Part shown: in pieces, positions 53,901 through 64,000 of the stretch
Numbering within the stretch: position 1 is the first letter of the stretch
Layout: each line of letters starts with the position of its first letter
Assembly (NCBI GenBank): GCA_949126835.1
Contig: OX421507.1
Location: 6,016,105 to 6,080,104 of the forward strand
Length of the DNA: 64,000 nucleotides
Source of the DNA: Anisus vortex
Taxonomy: Eukaryota; Mollusca; Gastropoda; Planorbidae
Direction of reading: 5' to 3'
Made by a program: the position numbers and the translations under genes
Notes under the pieces: model-generated
What the model saw: the letters and a program-made list of their open reading frames with translations, nothing else
What the model was told of the DNA's origin: nothing
The model's database searches: none

Positions 53901-54366
53901 TAATATAATAATAATAATAGTGCTTGTATAGCGCATATCCCGTTGATGACAGTTCTATGCGCTGACGACATTTACAGAGTATAGACATCGAACAACAAAA
54001 GAAAACATATATGTACACGCGAATAACGCTACTGGAATAGGTGAGTCTTCAGCCGGCCCCTGAAGGTGTCACAGCAAGGGCTCTGGCAAAGATGTAGTGG
54101 GAGGGGATTCCAGGCGGACGGTCTCGCGTAGAAGAATGCACGTTGGTCAGCGGACACTAGTTTCGCACGAGGAATCCGAAGAGTCAGCGCATCAGAAGCC
54201 GAGCGAAGTTGACTGGATTGGCTGTAGAGCTCAAGACAGGAGCGAAGGTAATCCGGGGCAGAATCATTCAGGCACTTGTAGCAGACAGAAGCCAGCATAT
54301 ATGACATCCGGTTGTTGATGGGTAGCCAGTGCAGAGATCGGAGCAGAGAATTGATATTATCTGACT
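53901..54366 (-). pseudogene. L2-like LINE C-terminal fragment
   Basis: The minus strand encodes ASVCYKCLNDSAPDYL, then SQLRSASDALTLRIPRAKL, ending SAWNPLPLHL and FRGRLKTHLF, an intact reading of the last 90 residues of an L2/CR1-type ORF2. The 3' UTR has the TATAGCGCATATCCCG block and a TAA tail. 5' truncation is at about 54366. Confidence 0.88.
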
Positions 54367-54447
54367 TCGTATGGGTTATACGCCTAATATTTACCGTTTT
54401 AAATTACCGCAAATTGAAATATATTTTTTTTTCCAAAATGGGGTTTG

Positions 54448-54600
54448 TGGCCAGTACTATGCCCAGCCTTTACCTCAGGTCAGGTACCCATCAGAGCTGG
54501 GTAGATCAGGGACACCCTCCAGACCTGAGAACATTTCCTAGCCTTCACCAGGTTTGGAACACAGGACATTTTTGTGCGTCGGCCGAACACGTTCCACCGT
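54448..54600 (-). mobile_element. SINE1 fragment
   Basis: CAGGTACCCATCAGAGCTGG, CAGGGACACCCTCCAGACCT and CTAGCCTTCACCAGGTTTGG are in antisense SINE1 order. The tRNA B box is decayed (GGTTTGGAACAC). Confidence 0.75.
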
Positions 54601-54679
54601 GCCTCATTTAATTCCAAAATTCTATTGGTTAAAAATAAATTTAAAACATAACAGCCCAACTTATTCTCGATTAATACAT

Positions 54680-55030
54680 ACAACAAGGAAACGAACAAAA
54701 CGAGAGAGTAATAATACACAAGGCATTCAACTCTAATTTAGAAATAAAACCCATTAACAACCTGTTGCAATGATCAAATAAACATAAAGACAAAAACACT
54801 TTCCTTATCCCTTTTGCGAGAACAAATGCATATTATGTTGACCTACTCTTTCTTCCCGAGTGGCATTCGGGCATGGAATGGGTTGCCTGAACAAATCAGG
54901 AAAACCAGTTACTTAACATCATTTAAAAACATTACTATAGATGCAAGACTAGACTCGGACCACGGATGAGCAAGGGACGCAACAATCCTTTTAAAAGAAG
55001 GAGAGTCGGTAATATATAAAACAAGATAAG
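54680..55030 (+). mobile_element. LINE-A 3' fragment (sense), intact C-terminal motif
   Basis: Plus-strand coding YSFFPSGIRAWNGLPEQIRK at about 54845-54903 and ending DARLDSDHG followed by a stop near 54970. The tail has GGGACGCAACAATCCTTTTA and a degraded hairpin, ending ACAAGATAAG. It preserves the best FFPSGIRAWNGLP motif in the window. Confidence 0.88.
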
Positions 55031-55894
55031 AGAGAGAGAGAGAGAGAATAGATGGAGCGTTTGAGGGAGGGGGGATACATTTGGATACATACATACACAC
55101 ACACATGCATGCATAAAACACAACAGACACAGGGAGAGAGATTTTGAGGAGGGGGGGGGAGGGCAAACATGGAATAGATAGAGCGTTGGGGGGAGGGGGT
55201 GAGAGGGAAGGAGAAAAATCTGAATCAGTTTATTTTCTTAGTGCGAAAAATAAACTGAAAGACAAGATGTGTAAGCGTGCATGTGTTTGACCGTACGTTT
55301 GTGTGTGCGTGTGTTTATGTGTGTGTTTATGTGTGTGTTTATGTGTTTGTGTGTGTTCAGTATGTGTTTGGGTGTAAGCGAGTCGGTCGGACTGTGAGTG
55401 TGTGACGCTTTCGGGATCGCTTCCAGAACCTGTTTAATGACGTCAAAGATGTTGAAAAATACACCTCGCCCTATAGGCGCCATATGGCTTAAATGGGGCA
55501 AAGAGGAGAAGGGGCGCGTAGAGGGGGTTGTAGGGAGATCAACAGTAAACTTTGGGAAAGGAGAGGGTGTGGAAAGAGCAGGGGGGGGATTGTTTACAGT
55601 AGTGGTTTCGACGTAGTAAGGGAACAATATCAAGTCAAATAGGTTGAGGGGATGGTGGCGCTTGTAAGTGTTGTACAATTGTTTTCAGGAATGTTTTGGG
55701 ACAGTGACTAATATATTATGGAGTAGAGGGATCTAAAGGGACAAAATGATGAATTTCCAATACCTAGAAGTGGTAACGTATAGTATAGAATTGTTAACCC
55801 TTACATTCCCGGGCGCGTATATAGCGGAACTGAAGGAAGCATAGATAGAAGTAGGTCGGTACGGGAAGGGTTAAAATGGCCGATGAGCATTATC
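55031..55894. other. GA- and G-rich stretch with TGTGT repeats
   Basis: GA run at 55028-55047, GGGGGAGGG runs at 55148-55198, GTGTTTATGTGTG repeats at 55311-55350. No gene; open frames follow the simple repeats. Confidence 0.5.
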
Positions 55895-56095
55895 TTATCG
55901 TATAAGTTACAGACGTTCGTTCTAAAAAGAAGATTATTGCGTCCTACGCTCATCCTTTGTTTGAGTCAAGTTTTGCATTTTTTTAATGAGTATTTCATAC
56001 TATTTAAAGGGACTGGTTTTCCTGGTTTGTTCAGGGAACCCGGTCTATGCCCGGATGCCACTCGGGCGAAAAGAGTACTTATATAATATGTGGTA
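55895..56095 (-). mobile_element. LINE-A 3' fragment
   Basis: ACAGACGTTCGTTCTAAAAA, GATTATTGCGTCCTACGCTC and GGTTTTCCTGGTTTGTTCAG are in tail-to-coding order. Antisense of FFxSGIRA near 56040-56075 includes CCGGATGCCACTCGGGCGAA. Confidence 0.8.
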
Positions 56096-56199
56096 ACAAC
56101 AATAAACTTTAATTTCTCGAATATAAAACTTTCCGAGTTGATCAATTGGGCTATTGAAGAAGGGATCATCAGTTTATGGTGCAACGGCTTACAAGGGGT

Positions 56200-56370
56200 T
56201 TGTGTGGCCAGTAAAGGCCCAAGCCGCTTTACTTTATCACAAATAAAAGCAGGTACCCATTAGAGCTAGGTAGACTTAGAGACACCCTATAAACCCGAAA
56301 AGAAATCCTAGCCTTCACCAGGAATCGAACACAGGACGTTTGGTACGCAAGCCCCTAATCCACCTGCACA
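56200..56370 (-). mobile_element. SINE1 fragment
   Basis: GCAGGTACCCATTAGAGCTA, TTAGAGACACCCTATAAACC and CTAGCCTTCACCAGGAATCG, with antisense B box GGAATCGAACAC. The 3' part is truncated. Confidence 0.75.
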
Positions 56371-57359
56371 TTTTGCAGCTCTCTGGTCTTTAATTACCAA
56401 AATGGACATTTTATTATCTTAACACTCTTGAATGGACATTTCTCAGACCATTATGTTTTATCATGGACATTTCTTTGATCCTTGACTACTAGACATGATA
56501 TTTTTCCGATCTTTGTTAATCTAGGATGTAAGCTGGGCTTAATAGAACTTGAGAAACATGTTTCGGAAGCTTTTCCCAAAATATATAAAAACATACAAAC
56601 ACTTTGAAGGATTGACAACACTAATTCAAAATGTCGGTTGATTGTACACATGCATAAAGAAGATCTATGAAGCACTAAACAAAACAGAGAAACACGCCAA
56701 TTGAGTCTTCATTAGTCTCAAGGAAACTTTTATATCGACACATAGTGAAGAATAGTGACAAGAGAGATGTACTTTTCATTTGTCTTGCATATACAGATAT
56801 AGCGTGTCAGAGCGGTTCCAAGAAGAACAATGCAAAGAAATGATCTTTTAGGGGATGGGGGGGGGGGGGTTTAATGTGACAACTTAAGGACAGAGAAACC
56901 CATTAATTAAATAATAGTTACTTAATTATTCATAATGTTAACATAATAGGGCCTTTGAGATAAGGCCGTCAAAATAAATGTATAGTTTGTGAAAATATTA
57001 ATGTTCAAATCAGGTATGCAAATGCAACTAATAAAAACTAATTAGTAGTTAAAATAGTGATTATTTTTTGAATTAAGATGTAAAATTATTTAATATTTTA
57101 ATAAATTTCTATACACATATTTAAAAAAAAATGAATTTTGCCAACTTTTATATAAATAAAATCTTATGATTGTATGAGTGTGCTATTTTATTAGATTAAA
57201 AAAAAATATTAACACAAAGAAAACTTGTTGTTCAATTTACCTCCCTTGAGGTTAATATTTACATAGGATTAATAATGACTGACGAAGTATATATTTCACA
57301 TATTGATAAAGTAACAAATATATTTCACATATTGATAAAGTAACAAATAATCAAACAAT
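56371..57359. other. Unannotated AT-rich stretch
   Basis: G run at 56857-56869, and a 31-bp direct duplication (ATATTTCACATATTGATAAA) at 57289-57349. No gene recognised. Confidence 0.4.
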
Positions 57360-57490
57360 ACCGGGACAACTAACAGCATAAACATAATTTAAAACAATTT
57401 TCAAAACGCAAAACTAGACAAAACCACGGATAAGCGTAGGACGCAAATCTCTTCTGTAAATAAAGGGCGTCTGTAGCATATAATATAATT
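57360..57490 (+). mobile_element. LINE-A 3' fragment (sense)
   Basis: GCAAAACTAGACAAAACCAC, GGATAAGCGTAGGACGCAAA and a degraded hairpin CTTCTGTAAATAAAGG. Confidence 0.7.
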
Positions 57491-57609
57491 CTAAGGTTTT
57501 TACATGTAGGGGGTCAGAAATGTTTCTGTTAGATGACTAAGACAGTAAACATAATTAGTTATTTATTCAAACTCAGAAATGTAGTTTTCGTAAAAGATTG
57601 TTATTAAAT

Positions 57610-58128
57610 ATTTGCCCGGGGAAAAAATATATAGATCTAGGTCTATACTTACTGATAAAAATTTTATAAACTACAATGTACAGAAAGTTATATTAATTTA
57701 AAAAAAAATATTTATTGATTATTTACTGAAAGCATTTAGTAAAGGAATTCAAAATAAATATTGTAATCGGTTGTAAAAATGGCATGTCTTTTTATTGAAC
57801 AAAATGTTTAGACTATCCCTGGATGAAAATCAAACACCCGTCTCCCTCATGCGGCTAATGTATGATTATTACATTTTAGAAAAGTCCACAATTATTTTTT
57901 TTAATTTATGGAACAAAAGTAGAGTAGAAAAGGAAAAAATGCTATCAATGGGAATCGAGCCCAGGTCGTCCGCATGGCAGCCGGATACGCTTACCACTCA
58001 CCTAGGGAGGAGACATGCAGAATGCGAGATCGCGAAATTCAAATATGAGACAATAACGTCACGTGCCTTTAAATTAACCAATGGGGATCGGAATCCACAC
58101 ACAGTCTACTTTATAGATATATAGATTA
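57610..58128 (-). mobile_element. Hairpin-ended (Helentron-like) element, copy
   Basis: The left end TTGCCCGGGGAAAA retains half of the hairpin. Internal CATTTAGTAAAGGAATTC and TAAATATTGTAATCGG match the long copy. The right end ACCAATGGGGATCGGAATCC leads to a TATA-rich stretch ending TATATAGATTA. It carries a tRNA-like segment at 57935-58010. Confidence 0.65.
57935..58010 (-). other. tRNA-like segment (Gly-GCC-like)
   Basis: The minus strand reads GAGTGGTAAGCGTATCCGGC, loop CTGCCAT, and CCTGGGCTCGATTCCCA (consensus B box). The anticodon and T arms resemble glycine tRNA with GCC anticodon. The acceptor stem is not complementary. Confidence 0.6.
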
Positions 58129-58255
58129 TTTTACACATATATATAAGTAATAAGTTGGCTTATTCCTCTGAAATTTTTCAGTAAATAAAAAAATTAGTGT
58201 TTCCATTTACACTACCCTTTAAATTCTACACACATGCATTACTGCAATATACAGT

Positions 58256-58460
58256 ACAGGGCCGGCTTTAGATTTAGCGAGGCCCTATGCTATTCCACTT
58301 GTGATGAAGCTCCTAAAAGCTGTGAGAACCGAAAACGAAACGATACGAAAGACATCAAAAAATCAATATATATAAGTACTGTGATTTTGGTTGTATATCT
58401 ATCTATCTATCTATATATGTTGATATATATGTTTGTTCGCTATAGGCTCCTAGGCCGTTT
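58256..58460. mobile_element. Possible DNA-transposon end and ATCT run
   Basis: CAGGGCCGGCTTTAGATTTA resembles a widespread GGGCCGG... transposon terminus. An ATCT run lies at 58400-58415. Low confidence because no second end is seen. Confidence 0.3.
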
Positions 58461-59194
58461 GACCGATCGGCACAAAAGTTCAATTTAAAAATTGGAAACG
58501 TCCTCCAAAAGAAATTGTTATTATATAAAATAATTCGTTTATTTATTTTTCAAATAACCGTTAACCTTGTAGGCTACTAATCACCGTTTGTTAAGGTTTT
58601 AAACTGATAGCCATTACAGAATGATATCCCTTTGAAATGCTTTCACATTCTGGTGCTTTTTTCGGTGGACTGGGTTTTCCCGAACTGTAAAAAGTATACT
58701 TGTGAATATATTGTAATAAGTATACATGTTATATGTAAATTGGCATGCATTTTGTTTTAGCAAATTAACTTTACTGTTTGTCACTAAGAGATAATGCAAA
58801 AAAGTTTGAAAGACTCCAGATATATTTGAAAAAGGCAAAATGATAAGCAATAGTTACGGTAAGTTTGATACCACAGCAGTTCTAGAAAGAAAAAGAAACA
58901 CACATATATATATATATACAATTTCAAATTAGGTACAATTTCCCTACATTTTGCTAATAGTACACTTTGCTAAGAAACAACAACAACTTTTGTGTCTTTC
59001 TTCTTTAAGTAAAGTGTACATTTTGTGTCGATTCCCATTGGTTTAGATTTTTTAGTTGATTCTTTAGATAATAGTTGATTAATAGTAAAACGATTTTATA
59101 ATGGCAAAGCTTTGTTTTAAATATTTAACTGATACCAAAAGCGTCAAATTAATCAAACAATAAGAACGTCCGATGAGAGACTGCGGGTGTGTTA
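58461..59194. other. Unannotated AT-rich stretch
   Basis: No supported feature. A TA run lies at 58905-58919. Confidence 0.35.
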
Positions 59195-59336
59195 GAGAAT
59201 GCTGCATCACTATATCCAGGGACTGCTGCATCACTATATCCAGTGACAGCTGCATCACTATATCCAGGGACTGCTGCATCACTATATCCAGGGACTGCTG
59301 CATCACTATATCCAGGGACTGCTGCATCACTATATC
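59195..59336 (-). repeat. 24-bp minisatellite (8-codon period)
   Basis: Six copies of TGCTGCATCACTATATCCAG plus GGAC. The minus strand reads MQQSLDIV repeatedly, in frame because 24 is divisible by three. One copy has a GACAGC variant. It is too short and isolated for a protein claim. Confidence 0.93.
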
Positions 59337-59985
59337 ATATCAATAACTTTATAGGGCCTTAATAAATAAAGCCGTTTAAATAGTTTTCATGTGTGGTAAA
59401 CATTATTTATTATTCTTAAACGGCGGTCGCTAAATATTAAAAATAAAAATAAGTATTTTAAAAAGAGCTGCTATTTTTCGTTTTTATTTATTTAAAAAAA
59501 TAAATGTAGGCATTTTTTAAAATGTTAAAAAAGGAAAAGTTGAACAAAACGTTTATTATATATAATGAAAAGGTATCTCAAATGTATTCTATGAATAAAA
59601 TTATGAACTAAAAATGATCTTTAAAGAAATAATGACACATAAATTTGTTGCCTCCCTTGAGTATATATACATTTTAATATAAATTGTTACGACCCGTTGG
59701 GTTTCATGCATCTTTTATTTCTTGGTATTTGGGTAAATTGTTTCTTTCACTTTCCTTGGTACTCTAACAGGATTTTGGAGAAGAATGAATATAACTTCAC
59801 TGCATTCGGAACACGAACTCAAGTCTCAATGAATCACCAAGAAGAATAGTTTCAAACATCAAATTCTAATTTAATCTCAAGATAAAAGTAATACTATTAT
59901 GTACAGCAATGAAACATTTGAAAAAATAAAATAGTCGACTAGTCACCCAATGAGGATCCAAAGAACAAACTTTAAACTAAGTTGG
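59337..59985. other. Unannotated AT-rich stretch
   Basis: Contains the small repeat GGGCCTTAATAAATAAAGCC (59354), shared with 52988. No gene. Confidence 0.4.
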
Positions 59986-60076
59986 AAATACACGAGGTGC
60001 TTTAGGTCATCTCAAATTGGTCAGCATGAAATACACGAGGTGCTATAGGTCAGCTCAAATTGGTCATCATGAAATT
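59986..60076. repeat. 43-bp tandem duplication
   Basis: ATACACGAGGTGCT(T/A)TAGGTCA...CTCAAATTGGTCA occurs twice, at 59988 and 60031. Confidence 0.85.
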
Positions 60077-60225
60077 AACCATTTTAACAAAAGAGGTCAG
60101 TCGGATGCAGTTCAGACTTTACAGCAAGCGATAGAATCGAGTTTCCCGAAGGGGCTTCAGATGTTTCTGTAAAGGAAAAAGGAAATTAAAGTTCAGTAAT
60201 GTTATTTTTATGAACACAGTTTATT

Positions 60226-60342
60226 TCGGTATGGTCCAGCGGTTAGTTCACCGAACTGTCACCCCAAAACCAACTGACACGTCGCGGGTTCTATCCCTGC
60301 CATCGACCGATTCCTGTCGGCCTGCAGGAGTTTTGGGCCTAG
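60226..60342 (+). mobile_element. SINE2a, 5' part (interrupted copy)
   Basis: TATGGTCCAGCGGTTAGTTC (A box), GGGTTCTATCCC (B box), then CCTGCAGGAGTTTTGGGCCT. The sequence stops at TAG, where the L2-like LINE begins, and resumes at 61333. Confidence 0.9.
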
Positions 60343-61332
60343 TAATAATAATAATAATAATAATGAAGCTTATATAGCGCATATCCCGCAATCAGTTCTA
60401 TGCGCTTAACAATTACATTTACAATTACAATTACAATTAACGATGATAACAATAACAGACAAATGTTTAAAAATGTAAGTGGGCTAGGAGTCAGTAATAA
60501 ACAGGTGAGTCTTGAGTCCGGTCTTGAAAATGTTAAAGTTCGAGCTTTGTCGCAGCTGGAGTGGCAGGGTGTTCCATGCGGAGGGGCCGGAGTAGGTGAA
60601 GGCCCGCTGACCAGCTGTCACGAGTTTTGTCCGCGGGATCGTCAAATTGAGTTTGTGAGCAGCCGATCGAAGTGGGCGTGGTTTTGTATATATTTCCAGA
60701 CAGGAAATTAGATAATCCGGGGCAGAGTCATTGAGGCATTTATAGCATATAAATGCGAGTTTATATAAAATCCTATTTTGAATAGGGAGCCAGTGCAGAG
60801 AGTAGAGCAGAGGTGAAATGTGGTCGGACTTCTTCTTCTTTAGGACTAGTCTGGCAGCGCAGTTTTGGACGCGTTGGAGTCCTTGAATGGAAGTGGCAGG
60901 AAGGCCGGCCAGAAGAGAGTTACAGTAGTCCAAACGAGAGAAGAGGAGAGTGATGACGAGCTTGGTACAAGCTTCCGGTGTGAGGTAGCAACGGATAGTG
61001 GCAATACGTCGCAGGTGAAAAAAGCAGGTTTTGATCAGGAAGGAGATGTGGGGTTGCATGGACAGAGTGAAGTCCAGAAACATGCCGAGGCTCTTTACAG
61101 TTGAGGAGAAGGGCACAGTTTAGGAGCTGGGTGTCATCAGCGAAAAAGTGATAATTAAGGTTGTGTCGCTCGATGACGAAGGAAAGGGGTTGGGTGTACA
61201 AAGTGAAGAGGACTGGGCCGAGGACGGACCCCTGTGGTACACCATAGCGGATGGTGACGGGCTGGGAGGAATAAGATTCAGTAGTGACGGTCTGGGAGCG
61301 ACCGTCGAGGTAGCTCTTGAACCAGGAGAGGG
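60343..61332 (-). pseudogene. L2-like LINE, ORF2 C-terminal half with RT catalytic motif
   Basis: The minus strand from 61332 encodes [13 protein letters not shown], then [17 protein letters not shown] (RT motif 4-5 region), then FADDTQL (catalytic motif) near 61110-61135. A frame-shifting deletion near 61090 removes the stretch that normally links FADDTQ to SLGMFLD. Downstream reading then continues uninterrupted: [64 protein letters not shown] to KTHLF. The 3' UTR has TATAGCGCATATCCCG and a TAA-repeat tail at 60343-60366. It is 5'-truncated and dead, but the longest RT piece in the window. Confidence 0.93.
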
Positions 61333-61380
61333 CGTAATAATCTTCTATCCAGAAAGAACGTCTGTAAACTTATAAAATAT
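61333..61380 (+). mobile_element. SINE2a, 3' part (interrupted copy)
   Basis: CGTAATAATCTTCTATCCAG, then AAAGAACGTCTGTAAACTTA: the LINE-A-type tail that completes the SINE begun at 60226. The hairpin is shortened (TTCT/AGAA around ATCC). Confidence 0.88.
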
Positions 61381-61786
61381 TGTCATAAGTATACATTTTA
61401 TTTGTTAATTGACATTCAACCTTTTCACTTTGCATTTTGCTTTAGCGTAAATTTACTGTTGGTCACAAAATAAAAATTGCAAAAAATTAAGATCGAAAGA
61501 CTTTCATTTAAAAAAAATCAAAATGATAGAAATTGTTACATGTTGTAAAGTAGATCAATTCTCGCCGTTATTTCAGATTTATAAACTAGCGTTTTGATGA
61601 GCACATAAATCTATATAAGTTTTTGGGTAGGGTGGGGCGCGGTGGGGGTAGTAGATATGAGATTACAGAAGGCAACACTGTGTGAAATTTAATAATGGCA
61701 CAAAAAAAAACAACAACGCTATAACCGTTAATATTATGTAAATAAACATACCGTTTAGAGAGAGCTGCAGTGGAACTATAAATGAA
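61381..61786. other. Unannotated AT-rich stretch
   Basis: No supported feature. Confidence 0.35.
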
Positions 61787-62012
61787 GCCGGCTGGTCCAG
61801 CGGTTAGTTCACCGGACTGTCAACCAAAAACCAACTGACACGTCGCGGGTTCTAGCCCGGCCACCGGCGGATCCCTGTCGTCCTGCAGGAGTTTTGGGCC
61901 TGTAAACATATTTGCGCCAGCAGGCAGCATTGTGTTTACAGAGCGCACTGAGCATGCTAAAATAGCATGGATAGAAGCGCTATATAAGTAACCAATTTAA
62001 TTTAATTTAATA
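61787..62012 (+). mobile_element. SINE2b copy (tRNA head plus L2/CR1-like tail)
   Basis: GCCGGCTGGTCCAGCGGTTA, GGACTGTCAACC, GGGTTCTAGCCC and CCTGCAGGAGTTTTGGGCCT match SINE2a. It then diverges to GTTTACAGAGCGCACTGAGC, GCTAAAATAGCATGGATAGA, AGCGCTATATAAGTAACC and an AATTT-repeat tail. Confidence 0.88.
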
Positions 62013-62814
62013 AATCCCCGAGGAAAACCGGATGAGAATTGGGGCTGGAAGCTTGGGGGTGGGGGTCGGAGGAGTTGGGGTGGGGCGGAGGGGTGCTGGT
62101 AGTGGGGAAAGGGGGGATTTGTAGGATAAAGAAGCAGACGGTGAAATTATGAATAATCGAGAACATCTCGTCTGCTGTAAAAATAAAATAAAACCAGAAG
62201 ACTGGAATTTTGTGATAGGAAATTGGGAAAGATGAATTGTATTCGAATACGATGCGAAATGGGTAAATAATAGAACAACTTACAGGGTAGACTTTGGATA
62301 GAGAGACTATTAGTATATGTATAGTCTGATAGACTTGGATAGATGAAAGCTTTTTGAATACAGCAAGCTTAGCCTGATAGATTATGATAGATAAAAGTTT
62401 GTTTCTTTTGTATGGGCTGATAAACTGGGATAGAGCGACTTTTTTGTAGACATAAAGATAGCATACCCTGACAGACTGGGATATGTTATAACTTGTTTTT
62501 AGACATACAAGTAGCCTATCCTGATAGACTGGCTTAGATTTTGCCAGTCTAAGATCAACTTGAAGACGTTTGTTGAGATTGCAAGGCCACCATCAGTGTT
62601 TGAATTTTCGGGCTATGGAAAAGAATTTACTTTTTTGGCCCGGGGTCTAATTTGAACACCGCCCCCTTGCCTCCAAACCTCTTTCTTTTTCCACATTTTC
62701 AACTTTGTATTTTAGTTACACCTGATGAAGGACTTAGAAGGGCATAGAGAGAAAGATAGAGATAGACAGAACGAGAAAAAAAGAAAGATATATATTTAGG
62801 ACAAAATAAGGAAA

Positions 62815-62815
<1 letters not shown>
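62013..62815. other. Unannotated stretch
   Basis: G-rich at 62040-62115. Weak repetition of (C/T)TGATAGACT(G/T)GGATAGA-like words at 62325-62535 suggests a decayed repeat of about 70-80 bp. No gene. Confidence 0.4.
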
Positions 62816-62892
<77 letters not shown>

Positions 62893-62962
62893 CAAAGAGA
62901 GAGAAAGAGAGAGAGAGAGACAAAGAGAGAGAAAGAGAGAGAGAGAAAGAGAGAGAGAAATG
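62816..62962. repeat. GA dinucleotide microsatellite
   Basis: GA units with GAGG, GACAAA and GAAA interruptions over about 145 bp. The minus-strand Ser/Leu open frames are artefacts. Confidence 0.95.
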
Positions 62963-63139
62963 AGAGGATGGTAACAAAAAATCGAAAGAGAAAGGAAAGA
63001 ATGAGAAAGACAATGAGAGGTGATAATGAAATTGACAAATATTAGGTGACGGAGATATGCGGGGGAGAAAATGGGAGGAAGTAAGAATTGAGGAAGATTG
63101 TGAGAAACTGAGAGAAAAGGAGAGAGTGGAAGAAAATTT
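62963..63139. other. Purine-rich transition
   Basis: AG-rich sequence between the GA run and the 16-bp array. Confidence 0.5.
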
Positions 63140-64000
63140 CAGAGAGAGAGATATTGAGACTAAAAGATATGGAGACTAAGAGATATGGAGACTAAGAGAT
63201 ATGGAGACTAAGAGATATGGAGACTAAAAGATATGGAGACTAAGAGATATGGAGACTAAGATATATTGAGACTAAAAGATATTGAGACTAAGAGATATGG
63301 AGACTAAGAGATAAGGAGACTAAGAGATATGGAGACTAAAAGATATGGAGACTAAGAGATATGGAGACTAAGAGATATGGAGACTAAGAGATATGGAGAC
63401 TAAGAGATATTGAGACTAAAAGATATTGAGACTAAGAGATATGGAGACTAAGAGATAAGGAGATTAAGAGATATGGAGACTAAAAGATATGGAGACTAAG
63501 AGATATGGAGACTAAGAGATATGGAGACTAAGAGATATGGAGACTAAGAGATATGGAGACTAAGAGATATGGAGACTAAGAGATATGGAGACTAAGAGAT
63601 ATGGAGACTAAGAGATATGGAGACTAAAAGATATGGAGACTAAGAGATATGGAGACTAAGAGATATGGAGACTAAGAGATATGGAGACTAAGAGATATGG
63701 AGACTAAGAGATATGGAGACTAAGAGATATGGAGACTAAGAGATATGGAGACTAAGAGATATGGAGACTAAGAGATATGCAGACTAAGAGATATGGAGAC
63801 TAAGAGATATGGAGACTAAAAGATATGGAGACTAAGAGATATGGAGACTTAGAGATATGGAGACTAAGAGATATGGAGACTAAGAGATATTGAGACTAAG
63901 AGATATGGAGACTAAGAGATATGCAGACTAAGATATACGGAGAGTAAGAGATATGGAGACTAAGAGATATGGAGACTAAGAGATATGGAGAGTAAGAGAT
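63140..64000. repeat. 16-bp array reaching the window edge
   Basis: At least 53 copies of TATGGAGACTAAGAGA. The variants TATTGAG, ACTAAAAGA, ATAAGG and ATGCAG are shared between blocks. ATAAGG at 63311 and 63455 and their neighbours repeat at 144 bp (nine units). The array continues beyond the last base of the window. Confidence 0.95.

Noticed and set aside
57935..58010. Functional tRNA-Gly gene
   Set aside because: Good A/B-box and anticodon-loop resemblance, but the acceptor stem does not pair and it sits at a fixed place in a mobile element.
60865..61375. Plus-strand open frames with acidic composition
   Set aside because: Shadows of the minus-strand reverse transcriptase containing FADDTQ.

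Overview
The window is animal nuclear DNA that looks like a repeat-dominated intergenic (possibly heterochromatic) stretch. No intact host protein-coding gene, rRNA, functional tRNA gene, operon or CRISPR array could be supported. What kind of animal: the AT-rich background, degraded non-LTR retrotransposons, tRNA-derived SINEs, hAT and PIF/Harbinger miniature elements, elements ending in a CCCGGCGTTGCCCGGG hairpin, and very long tandem arrays together suggest an invertebrate. A gastropod mollusc is my best guess from the style of the dispersed families. That guess is inference; no coding marker in the window proves it.

Layout. 0-10 kb: a 36-bp minisatellite, a GATA-type array, one hairpin-ended element carrying a tRNA-like segment, a LINE-A fragment containing an 18-bp minisatellite, the first SINE1 copies and a palindromic MITE. 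10.3-12.8 kb: a 2.4-kb CTTT/CTAT array. 13-17.5 kb: an RNase H LINE remnant, a 32-bp array (26 copies), a small hAT MITE, a SINE and a CA-rich tract. 18-27.8 kb: a compound zone with a large hAT foldback element, then tandem copies (period 1,248 bp) of hAT MITE plus LINE-A fragment plus a linker, themselves hit by a second hAT element with a perfect 8-bp target duplication, a SINE and further hairpin-ended elements. 28.5-32.4 kb: a pyrimidine tract, a 44-bp array (about 61 copies) and a 20-bp array. 32.9-35.7 kb: LINE remnants around a foldback element whose terminal inverted repeats are built of 16-bp iterations. 36.6-38.5 kb: a 17-bp array with higher-order structure. 38.9-45.6 kb: SINE1, LINE-A, two hAT transposase remnants of different families and a PIF/Harbinger element with a TAA duplication. 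46-64 kb: MITEs, four more LINE families or fragments, nested SINE/LINE insertions, GA and TG microsatellites, and a 16-bp array running off the right edge.

How the parts relate. LINE-A (reverse-transcriptase C-terminus followed by a 3' hairpin and an ATAAG tail) is the commonest family. A tRNA-headed SINE (SINE2) ends in the same hairpin-plus-ATAAG tail, so LINE-A is its probable mobilising partner. Other copies of the same SINE head carry a different tail resembling the 3' ends of the L2/CR1-like LINEs present in the window. The hAT MITEs share termini with larger elements that retain transposase remnants. Several insertions can be dated relative to each other because one element interrupts another. 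All boundaries were found by eye and carry uncertainty of a few to tens of bases.
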